A DNA stretch of 64,000 bases from the NCBI GenBank assembly GCA_005281725.1, contig SSBO01000008.1, forward strand, positions 2,891,680 through 2,955,679. Reading direction: 5' to 3'. Under the pieces are notes generated by a model. That model did no database searches. It was not told the origin of the DNA and was given only the letters and a program-made list of their open reading frames with translations. The translations under genes were made by a program, and so were the position numbers. Every line of letters begins with the position of its first letter. Within the stretch, counting starts at the first letter, position 1. The DNA is from Wuchereria bancrofti. Its lineage: Eukaryota; Nematoda; Chromadorea; Rhabditida; Onchocercidae. This document shows, one piece after another, positions 37,489 to 50,445 of the stretch.

Positions 37489-38122
37489 TATGGTTATTGA
37501 TGTCATCATCTTTATCTGTTTATACGATAGCTCATTGGATGACTTAATAGATTATCTATGCTTTCATTGTAATTATCGATAATGTGTAGTTGTCGATGAA
37601 TGATGCGACGGTAAGTGTCGTAAATTATCTCAGAGGAAAATGAAAATTTGAAATTTTTTTTTGAAAATTTGAAAAATTCATATGAAAAAATTCTTAAACT
37701 TAATACCAAGTATTAGAGAAGAAATGCTGAAATTTTAATATCTGTAAGTTAGCTAATAATCTATTATGTTCATTTAAACTTAATTGATTTCATATTACTT
37801 TCATAGTTCATCTTCACCAGTATTTCAACTTGCTTCCAAAGGTACTATGTAGCTCACAATTATTATATTTAATCTATGTGTATATTAAAGATTTATGTTT
37901 GAATTTAATAAACCTTTCTTTTTTTTGGCGCACTTTTTCTGCCTTGTATCTGTACTAATCTCTTTCTTATTCTTTTAATCATTGCCATACGATTTAATCA
38001 TTGTTTTGCTAAATAGTTTTGTATTTAATAAAACAGGAATAGATTTTAAAGATTGATTGTTGATAAAATTACAAGTGTTATCAGGATGTTTGTACAGATG
38101 GAATTTATCTGAGGTCAGAAAT
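37489..38122. other. Intergenic region between NDUFA9 and CCPP-1
   Basis: No exon is seen. It carries the NDUFA9 3' flank (AATAAA at 37907) followed by a short AT-rich gap. The two genes are in the same orientation. Confidence 0.6.
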
Positions 38123-41100
38123 ATGCCCAAAGAAGATTCACCAACATCAGCACTCGAGTTTGTTATTTCCTATTCTTATACATTATATAAAAAAAAAGCG
38201 AAGTTTATTACGCAAACATTTTGATTTGTTTATTAGCAAAATTGAAAATGACTGTGGGCAAATTCTGGATCTTATAGATCTGCCAGGATTGTTAGACAGC
38301 AAGACTTTTGAACTTTTTTTTTTTCAGAGGTTTGAGTCATTGTGATATGTATTGGTCGTCTTCAATCTTTTTGATTACACATATTTTCACTATTCCATCT
38401 CGTATCGTTTTATTTTTTCATTTTCAGCGATGGTTGTGATGTTCAGAATTCATTATCAGCATCCGTAATACGATTAATTGAAATGGTTTTAAAAGGTGAT
38501 AATGAAGCGAAACTGCGTGAGCAAACGGAAATCTCTATCAAGTTATATAGCGAATCGGTTGGTTTATATTATATGTCTCACTGTTCATCGTTTTATTGTT
38601 TATTTGTTCATTACTTTTCATTCTGAAACATCAGAAACCATCTCGATGGTGAGATTTTCGCTGATTGACGACGTTTCTATAATTTATCTTTTTTGAAAGG
38701 TCAGTATAGCAAGTGGTATGTTTTTAGCTTACTTAAAGTTTTTTGAATTATGTTTAATTAATGTTCAACGTAACCATGTAGAAATTAACTACCAATTGAT
38801 AAGTATGTCAAAAAAAAGTAAGATAACATATTTATAGGCTGCGAAAAATGTTTCGAGCTATCGTTTTTTACTGAAAGGTACCGATCAGAGTATCAGTTTC
38901 TCGACCGCTACTTTCCAGGATGTAAACAATCGCTCAACTGATGAATATTTGGGTCAGCTGTTGAAAGCTATTGAGGTTAGTGAACCCTTTACTCTTACAA
39001 AATGAACTGAATCATTTATATTGGCCTTTATTGATCGACTCATGATTATGAAACTAATTTGCACTTTTTTTGAGCTTTGGATATATTAGTTTTGAATTGT
39101 TTTTTTTTTTTCTTAATATTGCCTTTGCTATTTTACTACAATTATCACATATCTCATTACAGCAGTTTTTACATCTAATATGTATCACATCAAAATATGA
39201 GTTAAATTAAATTGATTTTCCTGTTGGCTTTCAGTTAGGATACTTTAAGATTCCTTTCTTTCTGGGATACTTTCGGGATGGATTTATCACTGAAAAAATG
39301 GTACTCGAAGACGTTAAGTATAATTAAGCAATTAGACTTAATATTCTCACAGTTTTCAACAGTCTAATGTTACATCAACAATAGACATTATAATCCAACT
39401 ATGTTCATATTTCGAAGTGCTATAAAAGTTTATCATTTAAAATGAAAGTTTTAAAAATTCGAAGTTTTACTTCAGTTTTATTACTGTGAAATATTTTTTC
39501 CCAGGTATGTCGCAATGAATTAACAACATCGTTCTTCTGTCAATTTCTTTTAGGCTTCATCACTTGTTGTAAACCTTCTGGTTTGTTTTTCTTTTTTTTT
39601 CGCTATGGATTAAAAAGTCATTATTGTATCATGAAATATTTACAGTTTCACATTTACTTGCACACTTACCTACAGATTCCTTTTTCCTATCAGGAGTCGC
39701 ACGAAATGTTATACTTTATAAAATGCTAAGTTAAATTCTTTAAGTATATCTCAAAAATCGAGACTTTAAAACAGAATTAGTATTTCTCCTTGTGCTATGC
39801 AAATATAAAGTGTTAGTGTAGCTCATGATTCATTTTGAATCATTCTCAAAGTTCACTTTTTCATTGAACGTTTAGAAAAATTGGAGTTTTTCTAAGTCCT
39901 AATTGTTTTGCCACTTTATTTTGTTTCAGCTTTTGTTTCAGTTTTTTCTTATAAGTTTACTCATTTCTTTCAGGAATTTTATTTATTGTATTCTAGTTTT
40001 TTTCAGCATCACTGATACGTCAGCGTCGCATAATTCGTTTAGATGGAACAAATTCGCTTATTAGACGTTTTGCATCATTTATTGCCGAATCAGTATATTG
40101 TAGCAGTATTGATATACTCTCTTCTCTTCTTATTATGTTATATGTTAGAGGTAATACGATTGACGACTCTCTAAATTAATGAAATGATTGCTAGAAACGT
40201 ATTATTTTTTCAGGATGAAATGAAGATGATAATAATTTTCCTAACATGATGCACTTTACACTTTTTGCAGACAAAAAATTTTGCCTGAAAGTTCGTTTGG
40301 ATGGTTTGATTATGCTGTTTCGAAAGAAATTATTGTTGCTTGCTAAGGACAGGAAAATGATATCGGTTTTGCAATTATGTTGTTGCTGTATTCGTTCAGG
40401 TGCATTTTTACTTATTATTTAATAATTGAGTCGCTAAATGTTAAAGATTTTCATAGTTTAAAACGGCAGAATTCCAGAACTTTGATGATTAAGTTTAAAT
40501 CTAAGAGTTCAAAGTCACAGAAAGAAAGCGATTAGGCGGCAAGAAAACACGCGACAAAAATAAACCAAAAAAAGGCTAAAAGTAGAGGAAGAGAAAGTGC
40601 TATGGTGTCTATCTTTCTCCATTTGTTTTCGAGTGCATTTTGTTCTATTTCCGTCTTAAAAGAAGTGGAATCGAGCAGTTTGATTAACAAACTTAAAAAA
40701 TTTGGCACATCGTTTTCTTTTTTTTTTTGTTTTTATTTTTTATTTTTTTCTTGAACTTTATTACACATAAAGATGTCCAACCGAGATTAATTAGAGCAGC
40801 GGTTTGGTAATTGATATATTTTTTTGAGACTTCTGCAAGGAGGTCAATATTCGATAATGTGATCTTGCGTTCATTCAGAAATATGTTTCGTACTGTTGGA
40901 TCTAATTGCAATTTAAAAAAATGAACCGCTCATGATTAAAAGTTATAAAATTGAAAATTATTTTAAATATTCTAATTCAGTGCAAAATGCGCGAATGTTT
41001 GGCAGAAGTCAAGAATTTGTAAAAAATTTGATAACATCAATTATTTCTGGAACAGATGCAATAATTGTGGCTCGCCTTGTAGAAATACTTTATATCATTA

Positions 41101-44100
41101 TCAAATTCAGTATGTGTTTTATTTTATTTATTTATTTTTTTTCATATTTTCAACTATTACATCAATTCAGAAATAGTAACAAAATTTCCCTAGTTATCTT
41201 CTTTACTTGTTTATAAAGATGATGTTTTTATTGTACTGCCATATTTTTCTGGCTGAGGGAAATATGGAATGTTCATCTAATTAACGTAAATTTTACATCA
41301 TGATTTAGTTTCATGTAAATTTAACAAAAAAATTTCCAGAAAATCGTCTCATAATGACTGTGCTGGAGTCAAATGATATTTTCGCCATGTTAACGAAGAC
41401 GTTTCAAAAGTATTTTCAACAACGATTCATTACGTCTGAACAGACTACCCTCGAAATTTGCTTGTTTACGGTGGCATCGTTAAGAAATTTAATGAGACTA
41501 AGTAACTATAATTAAATAATTGCACTTTCAACTTTATTTAAGGAGGTTTTCGACAATGCCGAGAATGATATATCTATCTCTATTTTGGAGTTTTTAAATG
41601 AAGAAAATGGTTTTTTTTCCAGTTCTGTCCTTAGTAAGAGAAAGATTGTGATAAAGTACTGGTATTGTCGGGATTTAGAACGTAACAGAGAACGCCTACT
41701 AGCTATTGGCGCAATGGAAACGTTTGGTTCAGCTATTTCGCTCATTAGCAAAGACAACAAATGCTTGGATGATAACTCACAACTGGGGCGGTCTATTATA
41801 AACCTTAAGGTTATATTTTATGACAGCAAACATAATGTCTCAGGTTTAATTCAATTTCGATGTTTTTTTTTTGGATCTTAGAATATTAATGCTTTCAAAG
41901 GCCTTTGAATTTTTCAAACATTTCAGAGATTGATTGACAGATATGATAAATAATTCAATATAGGTACATTAATTCTCTGAAAATGGTAATGTTGTTGGAA
42001 ATCAATGGTCTGATCTCATTTTCTTTTGAAATCATTATTCCTTTGAATCAAATCCTTAATCTTCTATTTTTTTTTTGATATACGGTCATTTATGGAAAAA
42101 TTCTGGAATGTCTTAATTAATACACTTTCGTATTATTCTTTGCTATTACTTAACATTTAAATTGTATCTCAAGTTATCATATCTTATACTGTATGTTTTA
42201 TCGTAAAAAGTTACAAATGCATGATATCCTATTCCCTTCAGTCAGTAACCGATCAATAAACCTGATTTGTTAACTGACCAGAATTCTTTAAGAGGTTTAT
42301 TTATGAGCTTGTTCAAGTGTCATTGCGTCATCTTGATGACTTAATTCACTAAATTTTGTCAAATTGATAATAATGATTTGATGACGGTATGAAAGTTAAG
42401 ATAACCAATTGTTCATATTCCACTCTCACTTTGTTCTGACCCGGCTTCTCTACTTTATACTTTGTTATAGCTTCAAATCATAAAATATTATTTAAATCTT
42501 ATAAAAAAAATAGAGTTATTCAAATCTTATAAATGGTATCAAATCATTGTTTACAACATGATTTCTGATCGTTGAATAGTTACACATCAAATACAATGAA
42601 GTGTCAGCCTCATTGCTGAATACTCATATTGCCAGTCTTAAAAGAAATTTTCATACTCTCTCGGTGTTGAAGTATAAAATAATTTCAAATCATAAAACGA
42701 TAGCTTTATTAAGTGTAATTCTAATCAGAGATTCAAAACTGTCCATTCAACTCTCAAATCGAAGATTCTTCTTTATATTATGCATTTTATTCATATTTTG
42801 ATATTCATTATTCATATTTTCCATTCACTTTATTTGAATCAAATTTGATTTAAACTTATGTGTTATGAGAAGGTAAAGTGTTTTGCAGTCAAAAAGTTGG
42901 ACCATCAGATCTGATACCGCTGACTGTTTGAAATATTCTCAAGCTGTTATAATTGATATTTTGTTTCAAAGTGTCAAATATGTTTGTTTTTGAGTCTTTA
43001 AATTCCAGTTTGAATTGGATCTCATACATGAAGTTCCAATTTTTTTAAAGTCTTTCAAATTTTTTTCGCTTATTTAGATTTAATCAGATAATTGCACTGG
43101 AAAAAAAAAGCGATCTCTGGTTTTTTTAAAAAGTATATTCCAAAGAAAATTCTCTTCAATTCTGAATTTTCAATAATAATCTTTTCCATTAATTTAAATG
43201 TATTGCAAAGGAATACTTCTTACAGTAGGTACATCATATCTATGGCCTACTTGTAATCTACTTATGGCCTGAGATTTGATAAAAACTTGAGTTCCAAGTC
43301 GTCTAAAGTAATTACATTTTGTTATCTGAAACAATTTTCTGATTTTTTTAAAATTTCCATACGATGGAACAGTTTCAAGCAAAAATGAAATTGAATTCTG
43401 TTGTTAAATATGAGTGTACATTTTCTGCAAGCAAATTATATTTTCCATTCTCATTTCATAGCCTTCTTTATTCTGTTTTCCTCAGTTATCGTTGTAAATG
43501 TCTTATAGTGTGGGATGTTTGATAACTCGTAAATCATTGGCTCGTTCTTATATTATCTTTGATATTTATTAAATTTATTCTATTTGTAACTTTCGATAAG
43601 TTACTAAGTTGTCGTTATTCTCTGCACCAAAGACAAATTCACTTGATTTATTAATATAAGTATATAATTATAAAATTATAGTTATTTTCCACACTTAACA
43701 AAAATATTTTAATTGTTATTTTTATTCAGCTTCCAACAAAACTTTATTTTCAACTCCGCCCCATTGCTTTAGCTCTTATAATCAATGCAAAACAGTTGAT
43801 TTAAAATTAAAAAATTCTCTCAAACAGATGTGTTAATGTTGTTAGACACTTATCTACTATTATCACTATGTCTGATTGTATGATTGTGTGTGAGTTTCAT
43901 TTCAAATTAACAATATCATTTTTTTCTATCAATTTATCAGTCAGAAATAGAAGTTAGTTAGTCGTCTCAAATGTTCTTTTTTTTCTCTTTTATCTTTTCT
44001 ATCAGTTGTGATATACAGGAGATTCAAAAAATTTTTAATTCAACTATTTGTGCAATTTTAAAATAAATGTTTATAAGAAGCAATGATTATGGAGAATACA

Positions 44101-47100
44101 GCAGCTTATTTTACATTTTTCATTTGATATCAATGGAATTCAATCTAAACTTTTTTGCTAGTGTCATACTTCAATATATCATTAAATTTCATCGCTCTTA
44201 CTTTTGCTTTCAGTTGATTTAAAATTTTTCTTTTAATCACATTCTTTTCATTAATTCTTATTGTAAAAATTTAATTTAGATCGAATTTTAAGTGTTTAAA
44301 CATTTGAAATTATGTTTGCTTTTCTAAATTTTACTTTTCATATCAACTTTTTGAAAGGTAATATTTTGATAAATCTAGTAAGTTTGAAAATATTTCAGGA
44401 TTCTTTAATTACATTGTATATGAGTTGCTTACCTCTTCGTCCATTCCCGATAGCTTCATCTACACCACCACCAATTATTTTTCCACTTCCTAAAATAGAT
44501 TGCGGCAGTGCACAGCAACAATTCCCTTGGTATGTTCATTGAAATTTATCATCTGCATTCTCCCACCAGTATTACATCAAATATCAACTCATTTTTATTT
44601 CTTTGAAAATTTAATTTTATTTATATTTATTTATAATTCATAATTCATCTTAGGTTGCATGGAAAAAAAGTTGAAGAAAATTTCTTGTATACTTCTTCAA
44701 TACAACAAGATAAGTCTGCTTTAAGTAGCGGTATGGTTTAATTTTGTTTGATAATAAATTGATCAAATAAGTAGATTCTTATCGTGTCGTAACGTTTAGG
44801 AAAGTGATGAAATGAGTTCTTATGAAAGTTGCTAGTTATTAATTATGATTAGAAAGTTATTAGAATGAAGACGCACCAAAATATTTGGCAAGATACTTGA
44901 TTCATACATCAACTTCAAGAAGTATATGATTTACATTTTGAAATTCTGAAAAAAAAAACGAATTTTATGTTAAATTTTGGTTCAAATTTTTCTCTAGATA
45001 TGAAAATAGCAATCAAAGAAGTATAATATGCATAACTAGGAAGTAATTTAAAGGCAAGTTATAAGGTTTCTTTCAATGAATTTATAGTTGTTAACTATAA
45101 TTAAAGTAAGGATATTCATACTACTAAGTACTATAGATAATTTGACTTTTACAAATTAATTTTCATGCATTACCACTTTAAAATCCTTTTTGTTGATACA
45201 AGTCAAGAGAGTAAAAAAGTATGACAATTTGATTGCAACACCTTTGATAGATAAGATGGTATTAGTACTTGAAATATTAGTATTAAAATAAGTATAAGGT
45301 CGAAATATTGATATTTAAGTGCTGGATTTTCGTTTAAACGCAAAACTTTTGATTTTACACAATAAATTATGCTTAACGGGTCATGGGTCATGGATTACAG
45401 ATGAAGATGATGGTGACGAAGAAGATGAAGCATTATTTACAGTAGCACCATTGCATGACAATGACAAGGACAGCTCACATCCAGTATTTGCACGCTTTCA
45501 TCACCACCATCTCTCTTTAACTGAGCTAACCGATGACTATCTTCATTATTTCACTGAATTTTTTCAAGGGACTATCAGAGCAGGTTCATCTTCAATGACG
45601 ACAATTTTGAAGACAGAAGTGGAAAATTTTGCGGATTTGGTAGCAAAAGCAGTGAAGGCAAATATTACTATTGATTTATTTTAATTACAAATCCTTGTGA
45701 TGAAAATTGAAGCCAGTTGTCATAGTTTTGAAATTTGGTTTCAATTTTAAATTATTGCTAAAATATATGCATAAGTACTTGTATTTTAATACATAATTTA
45801 TTGTATTAACAAATTGCAGAAGACAAGATCGCCTTCAGTTTTCATAAAAATTGCTTATCCAACAACAATTTCTCCAACAAATTTATTTTCTGTTTTGCAA
45901 CCACTGGCAAAAATCAATTCACGGTATGAAAGCATTGAAATTATTCAGTTTAATTAATTTTTTACCTTTTATATTCCCAAAACTAGTCCCATGAATATTT
46001 TTTTAGTTGCTTATGAAAATTCAGTTACTTATTGAAAGCAAATATGAAGTTAGTGCGAAGTCTAAAATTTAAATTCGTTATTCAATTCCTCGTCACTTCT
46101 AAAATTAGTTTTAAAGAAAGCTGGGAAACCTCTTCGTATATGCATAAATTTTATTCTTTAAGAGATCTATTGATAAAAGATATAACACATTTGCAAGAGG
46201 AATCATCATTCTCTGCTCGTATTGTATATGATTTGGATTGTTTGATTTGCGATAAAACTAAAATTCTTACAACCTGGAAAACAATTGGAAACGATGATGA
46301 GAATCGGTATTATCCAAATAATTAAATTATTTAATTTTGCTCTTATGAATTATTTGTAATTTGCTATTTATAAATTTGCATTAATTATAATTATTTCTAA
46401 CTCTAAGCAACTTCAAATAATTTAAGAACTGTTATGATGTATGAACTGAATTACTGATGCCTTTTCGTTTTAGGATTGGCAAAATGGATTCCAAAAATCA
46501 TTTGCTATTTGAGAGTCGATTTGAGGGTGGAAATTTAAGACGAGCTATCCAAGTATTATTTTTCAATAGCTACAAAATTTTATATATTTATTGCAAAAAT
46601 TCGTGTTATTGGGAGAGAATTGTTTTTTTAGGTAAATAAATGGCATTACCAGTTAATATTGTCACCAGATATCAACCAGTTACGGTCACATTTTCAGTGG
46701 TTTTTTTTCGAAGTTTCCAATAATGAGTCAGGCGTGGATTATATATTTGAAATTATTAATTGCTTCAAAAAGACATCAATGTTTAATCGTGGTAATTATT
46801 TTATCTTGACTTTAACTATCTATCAAATCTCTTATATTTTAGGTATATTTTTAGAAGGTGCTTTCTTCGAACAAGTTTTTCATATTATAAATAATTGCAG
46901 TTGTTTGTTATGATCCTATTAGAGTACACTAAAATTGTGCAGCAAAAATTTAATTTCTGAAAAGTAATTAAAGATGTTTACGATAATATAATAAATAAAA
47001 CAGAGATGGTTATGAATAACTTCAAGAACTATTTGTTTTGCAGGTATGCAACCAGTACTATTCTCAGTTACAGAAGCTTGTCAAGGAAATCCTAAGTGGG

Positions 47101-50100
47101 TACGTACAGGTTCAGCAATATGTTATTGTCGTAATGCTTTCATCCGCAACGACTCTCGAAAACTAAATGATACATCTGCTCCAAGGTATTTCGATTCACA
47201 AATTTGTTATTTTGAAAAACTATTGAAACAATTTCGAATTCGAAGATCCATAATACTTTCTCATTCTTTGACTTTATCAGATGAAACATCCTTTTCTTTG
47301 AAAAATATTCATTTATTCATCATTTTTGTAATTTCAACGGTGGTGGCATAGCAATATGAAATTCGATATTCTTATCAGAGAGTTAAAACTTCAGATTTTG
47401 TTATGTTAACAGTCAAAGCATTATTCATGATTTTAAAAAATGGAACAAAGATAGATGTGTGAAATGAAAAAGTTTACCTCGATTATATGATTCTCCATTT
47501 TTTTTTTTCAGGCACTATTTTTCGCTATATTTTACAATCAGATTTAAATATCGCGCCGATGTATGCTATATTGCATATCATTTCCCGTACACATATTCAA
47601 TGCTTCAGGTAGTTTATCTCTGAACTTGAAATTATTGTAATGGTAATTCTGAGTTTGAATGTTGAGATGGAGCAGATTGAACTTATGAACTATGAACTAC
47701 GAGTTAATTGAGCTTATGAATTATTAAATAGCTAAATAACACGAGCTAAAAACAGATGACCTAAATACGGCAAACAGTTATATTGTATTAAAAACGGACA
47801 GAGTTTAGTATATCTTATATGACTGTGAGCGTAATATAATATAAACTATATTACTACTTTATTTAATTGGGAAAGTTCCTAAAAATACTTGGTATTTAAT
47901 TATGAGTCTGTTTTATATATCTATCATTTTACAATTGTATTTTTAATTTCAATCTTTTTGACCTTAAACTTAAAAGTTTTATGAACTTGAAACCTGGAGG
48001 ATTTAAGAAGCATTTAAGAGGAAACTGCTTAGAAATGCTAGCTTTATTCAGATAAATAAGTAAAGAAATGAAGAGATAAATTAGATATAAATAAATATGT
48101 ATGTATAAGTTGTATAATGTAAGAATAAATTGTAATGTTGTCCAAGCGACAGATTTGTATCTACTATAGAATGCTTAACATATGTTTATTATGTTAAAAT
48201 TATCAGATAAACATTAGTATTTAATGACATTTATGGGCAGTGTAAATTTTTATGAATAATTTCAGGCTACCTTAGAAAGATATTTATCGAAAAATGACAA
48301 GAGAGGACAACGCTATGTTCGTAATGATAAACTCTGTACATCATTAGCTGGTAATAGTGTGTCACTCCTTACAGTGACCGCTAATGGTACTAAAAAGCAA
48401 TTAGATGATCGCCAGATCATATTGATCTTTGCTAGAGTACATCCTGGAGAAAATAATACAAGTTGGATTATGCATGGTACATTTTTTATATGTTTATGAA
48501 TGATTAGACAAGTCCAAAAGTAAGATAGCGTACTTAAATGAAAGCAAAACTAATTAAATTGTATAAGAAACGCTTTGAATTGAGCATACTGTTAGATCTT
48601 TTCTCTTCCCACTAAAATAGTAGTTAAATTCTATATCTTTAAGTTATATTCTATATCTTTAATATTATATAACATATAGTGCGTGCTTACCTGTAAATAA
48701 TTTTTATTTTTTAATGTTTTATTCATTTTTTTTAAGCTATAATAATGGGTAAACTTACTCTTAAGGAAAGAATTATCAATAATGAAAAATTTAGTTTAAA
48801 TCTGAATCTGTAATGTAATTGATGGGAATGATTTTGAATTTATAACCGAATAGTTACTGGTATTTTATTAGGAAGACATAGATTACATAGGATTAATTTA
48901 AATTTAAAAATCCATTTACGAATGTTTGATGTTATCATAATCTGTATGTAACTCTAATTAAATTAAATTGTTATAAATGATCAAAATTTAAAGGTATTAT
49001 GGATTTCTTGATGAGCGATAAGGAAGAAGCTATGGAGCTTCGTGATCAGTTCGTATTTAAATTAATTCCAATGTTAAATGTTGATGGTGTGGTGAATGGT
49101 TCACATCGTTGTAGCTTAGCTGGTGTAGATTTAAATCGAACCTGGGATCAACCTTCATCAGTATTGCATCCTGTTATTTATCATAGTAAAGCTATTGTAC
49201 AGTATATAGTAGGTTTTTTTTTTTCTTGTATGCTTATTTATAATCACATCCTTAACTTACAGTCTAAATTCATGTGCCATATTAATTTTAGATTTGTATA
49301 CAATTCATAAACTTGATTTTTTTTTTGAATCAAAGGAATTTTGACTTTTTTGCACTCTGACTTTTCCATATTAATAATACTTGTATTTAGTGAACTCATA
49401 ATGATTGATTCCTAGTATTATATGATTTTTACTTTATTTCTAATGAGAGATGAAGAAATACAAATTTCAGGTCGATGTACTTGGAAAGAAACCATTTTTG
49501 TTTATCGATCTACATGGTCATTCCAATAATTTTAATTTGTTTCTTTATGGAAACAATCCTGATAATTCATGGCGTATTCTAGATCATTCACTTCCAGGAA
49601 GAAATGATTTCATGTCGCTTCCATTGCTTTTGCAGCAGGTATAATTTACAGATGATTTGTTAAGTAAAAAAGATATATTCGACCTTAATGGAATAAGTGA
49701 ATATATTTTTTACTACCAAAAACATTGTCATTTGCAAAATTTTACTAAGTTCTTTTCATTTTGCATAATTAAACAATTTATTCTATCGAGTAACGGGAAA
49801 TTTTTCCGTAGATGTGTAATTATTTTTCACTATCAAATTGTCGATTCAATATAACCAAAACTAAAGAATCTTCGGCTCGTGTAACACTATGGAAGCAGTT
49901 TGGGATCACTCGATCGTATACTCTAGAATCTACTTATTGTGGTTTTAATTGTGGTTCTTTGCAAGGTTATCAGGTTGGCATTTCAGTATTATGGCTATCT
50001 GAAATATTAGTTTCCATGGCAGGTCATTTAAAGTGATGAGGTTAATCATTTCTTTTTTCATATGGAAATCATATTGTTTTTTATATTAAGGATATGATCA

Positions 50101-50445
50101 TTTAATATTTAAAAAACCATTTTCTGATAAAGCATGTTGTAATTTATAGTTAGATAGAAATTATTTAATGCCATATGGCGAAATATGAGTTGTTCGACTA
50201 TTGGTTATTATCGATAAGAAGAGAAGTGAAGACATATTCGTTTAGCATGTTAAATTGAGTTTGAATCTTTGATCTCACTAGCACTGCGTTTTTTTTTTTT
50301 TTTTTTTTAACAAAACGTTATTTTGTGTTTTCAGGTAAATATTGAACATCTAATGGATATGGGTAGACAGCTGTGCAAGACATTTAGCTATTTGAAAAAC
50401 GATAACCCTCCGAATCAGAAGGCAGATGATGACGATTCGGAGTAA
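38123..50445 (+). CDS. ccpp-1: Cytosolic carboxypeptidase CCP1/CCPP-1, tubulin deglutamylase
   Basis: Twenty-five exons give about 1,144 residues (human AGTPBP1 1,226). Exon starts: 38123, 38237, 38428, 38838, 39235, 39505, 40007, 40271, 40981, 41340, 41679, 44399, 44654, 45401, 45820, 46025, 46474, 46632, 47044, 47512, 48266, 48994, 49471, 49812, 50335. The N-terminal half is helical ARM-like (DANG-type block at LLAIGAMETFG), followed by an acidic patch (DEDDGDEEDE). Next come the CCP N-domain (LLFESRFEGGNLRRAIQ, QWFFFEVSN) and the M14 zinc carboxypeptidase domain. Zinc ligands are in RVHPGEN (His about 915, Glu about 918) and FIDLHGHS (His about 1013); the catalytic Glu is in YTLESTYCG (about 1093); HRCSLAGVDLNRTW is also conserved. 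It shortens polyglutamate chains on tubulin in cilia and axons. Exon 5 has two possible donors. Intron 11 is 2.6 kb. AATAAA at 50587. Confidence 0.94.

Noticed and set aside
40693..40911. Minus-strand open frame with fairly mixed composition inside CCPP-1
   Set aside because: It lies wholly inside the intron between exons 8 and 9, which join in phase without it, and I recognise no family or splice partners.
41585..41678. Plus-strand frame EFLNEENGFFSS as part of CCPP-1
   Set aside because: It cannot be joined in phase to exon 10. The acceptor TTTAG at 41678 gives a clean phase and a better match to CCP1, so this part is intron.
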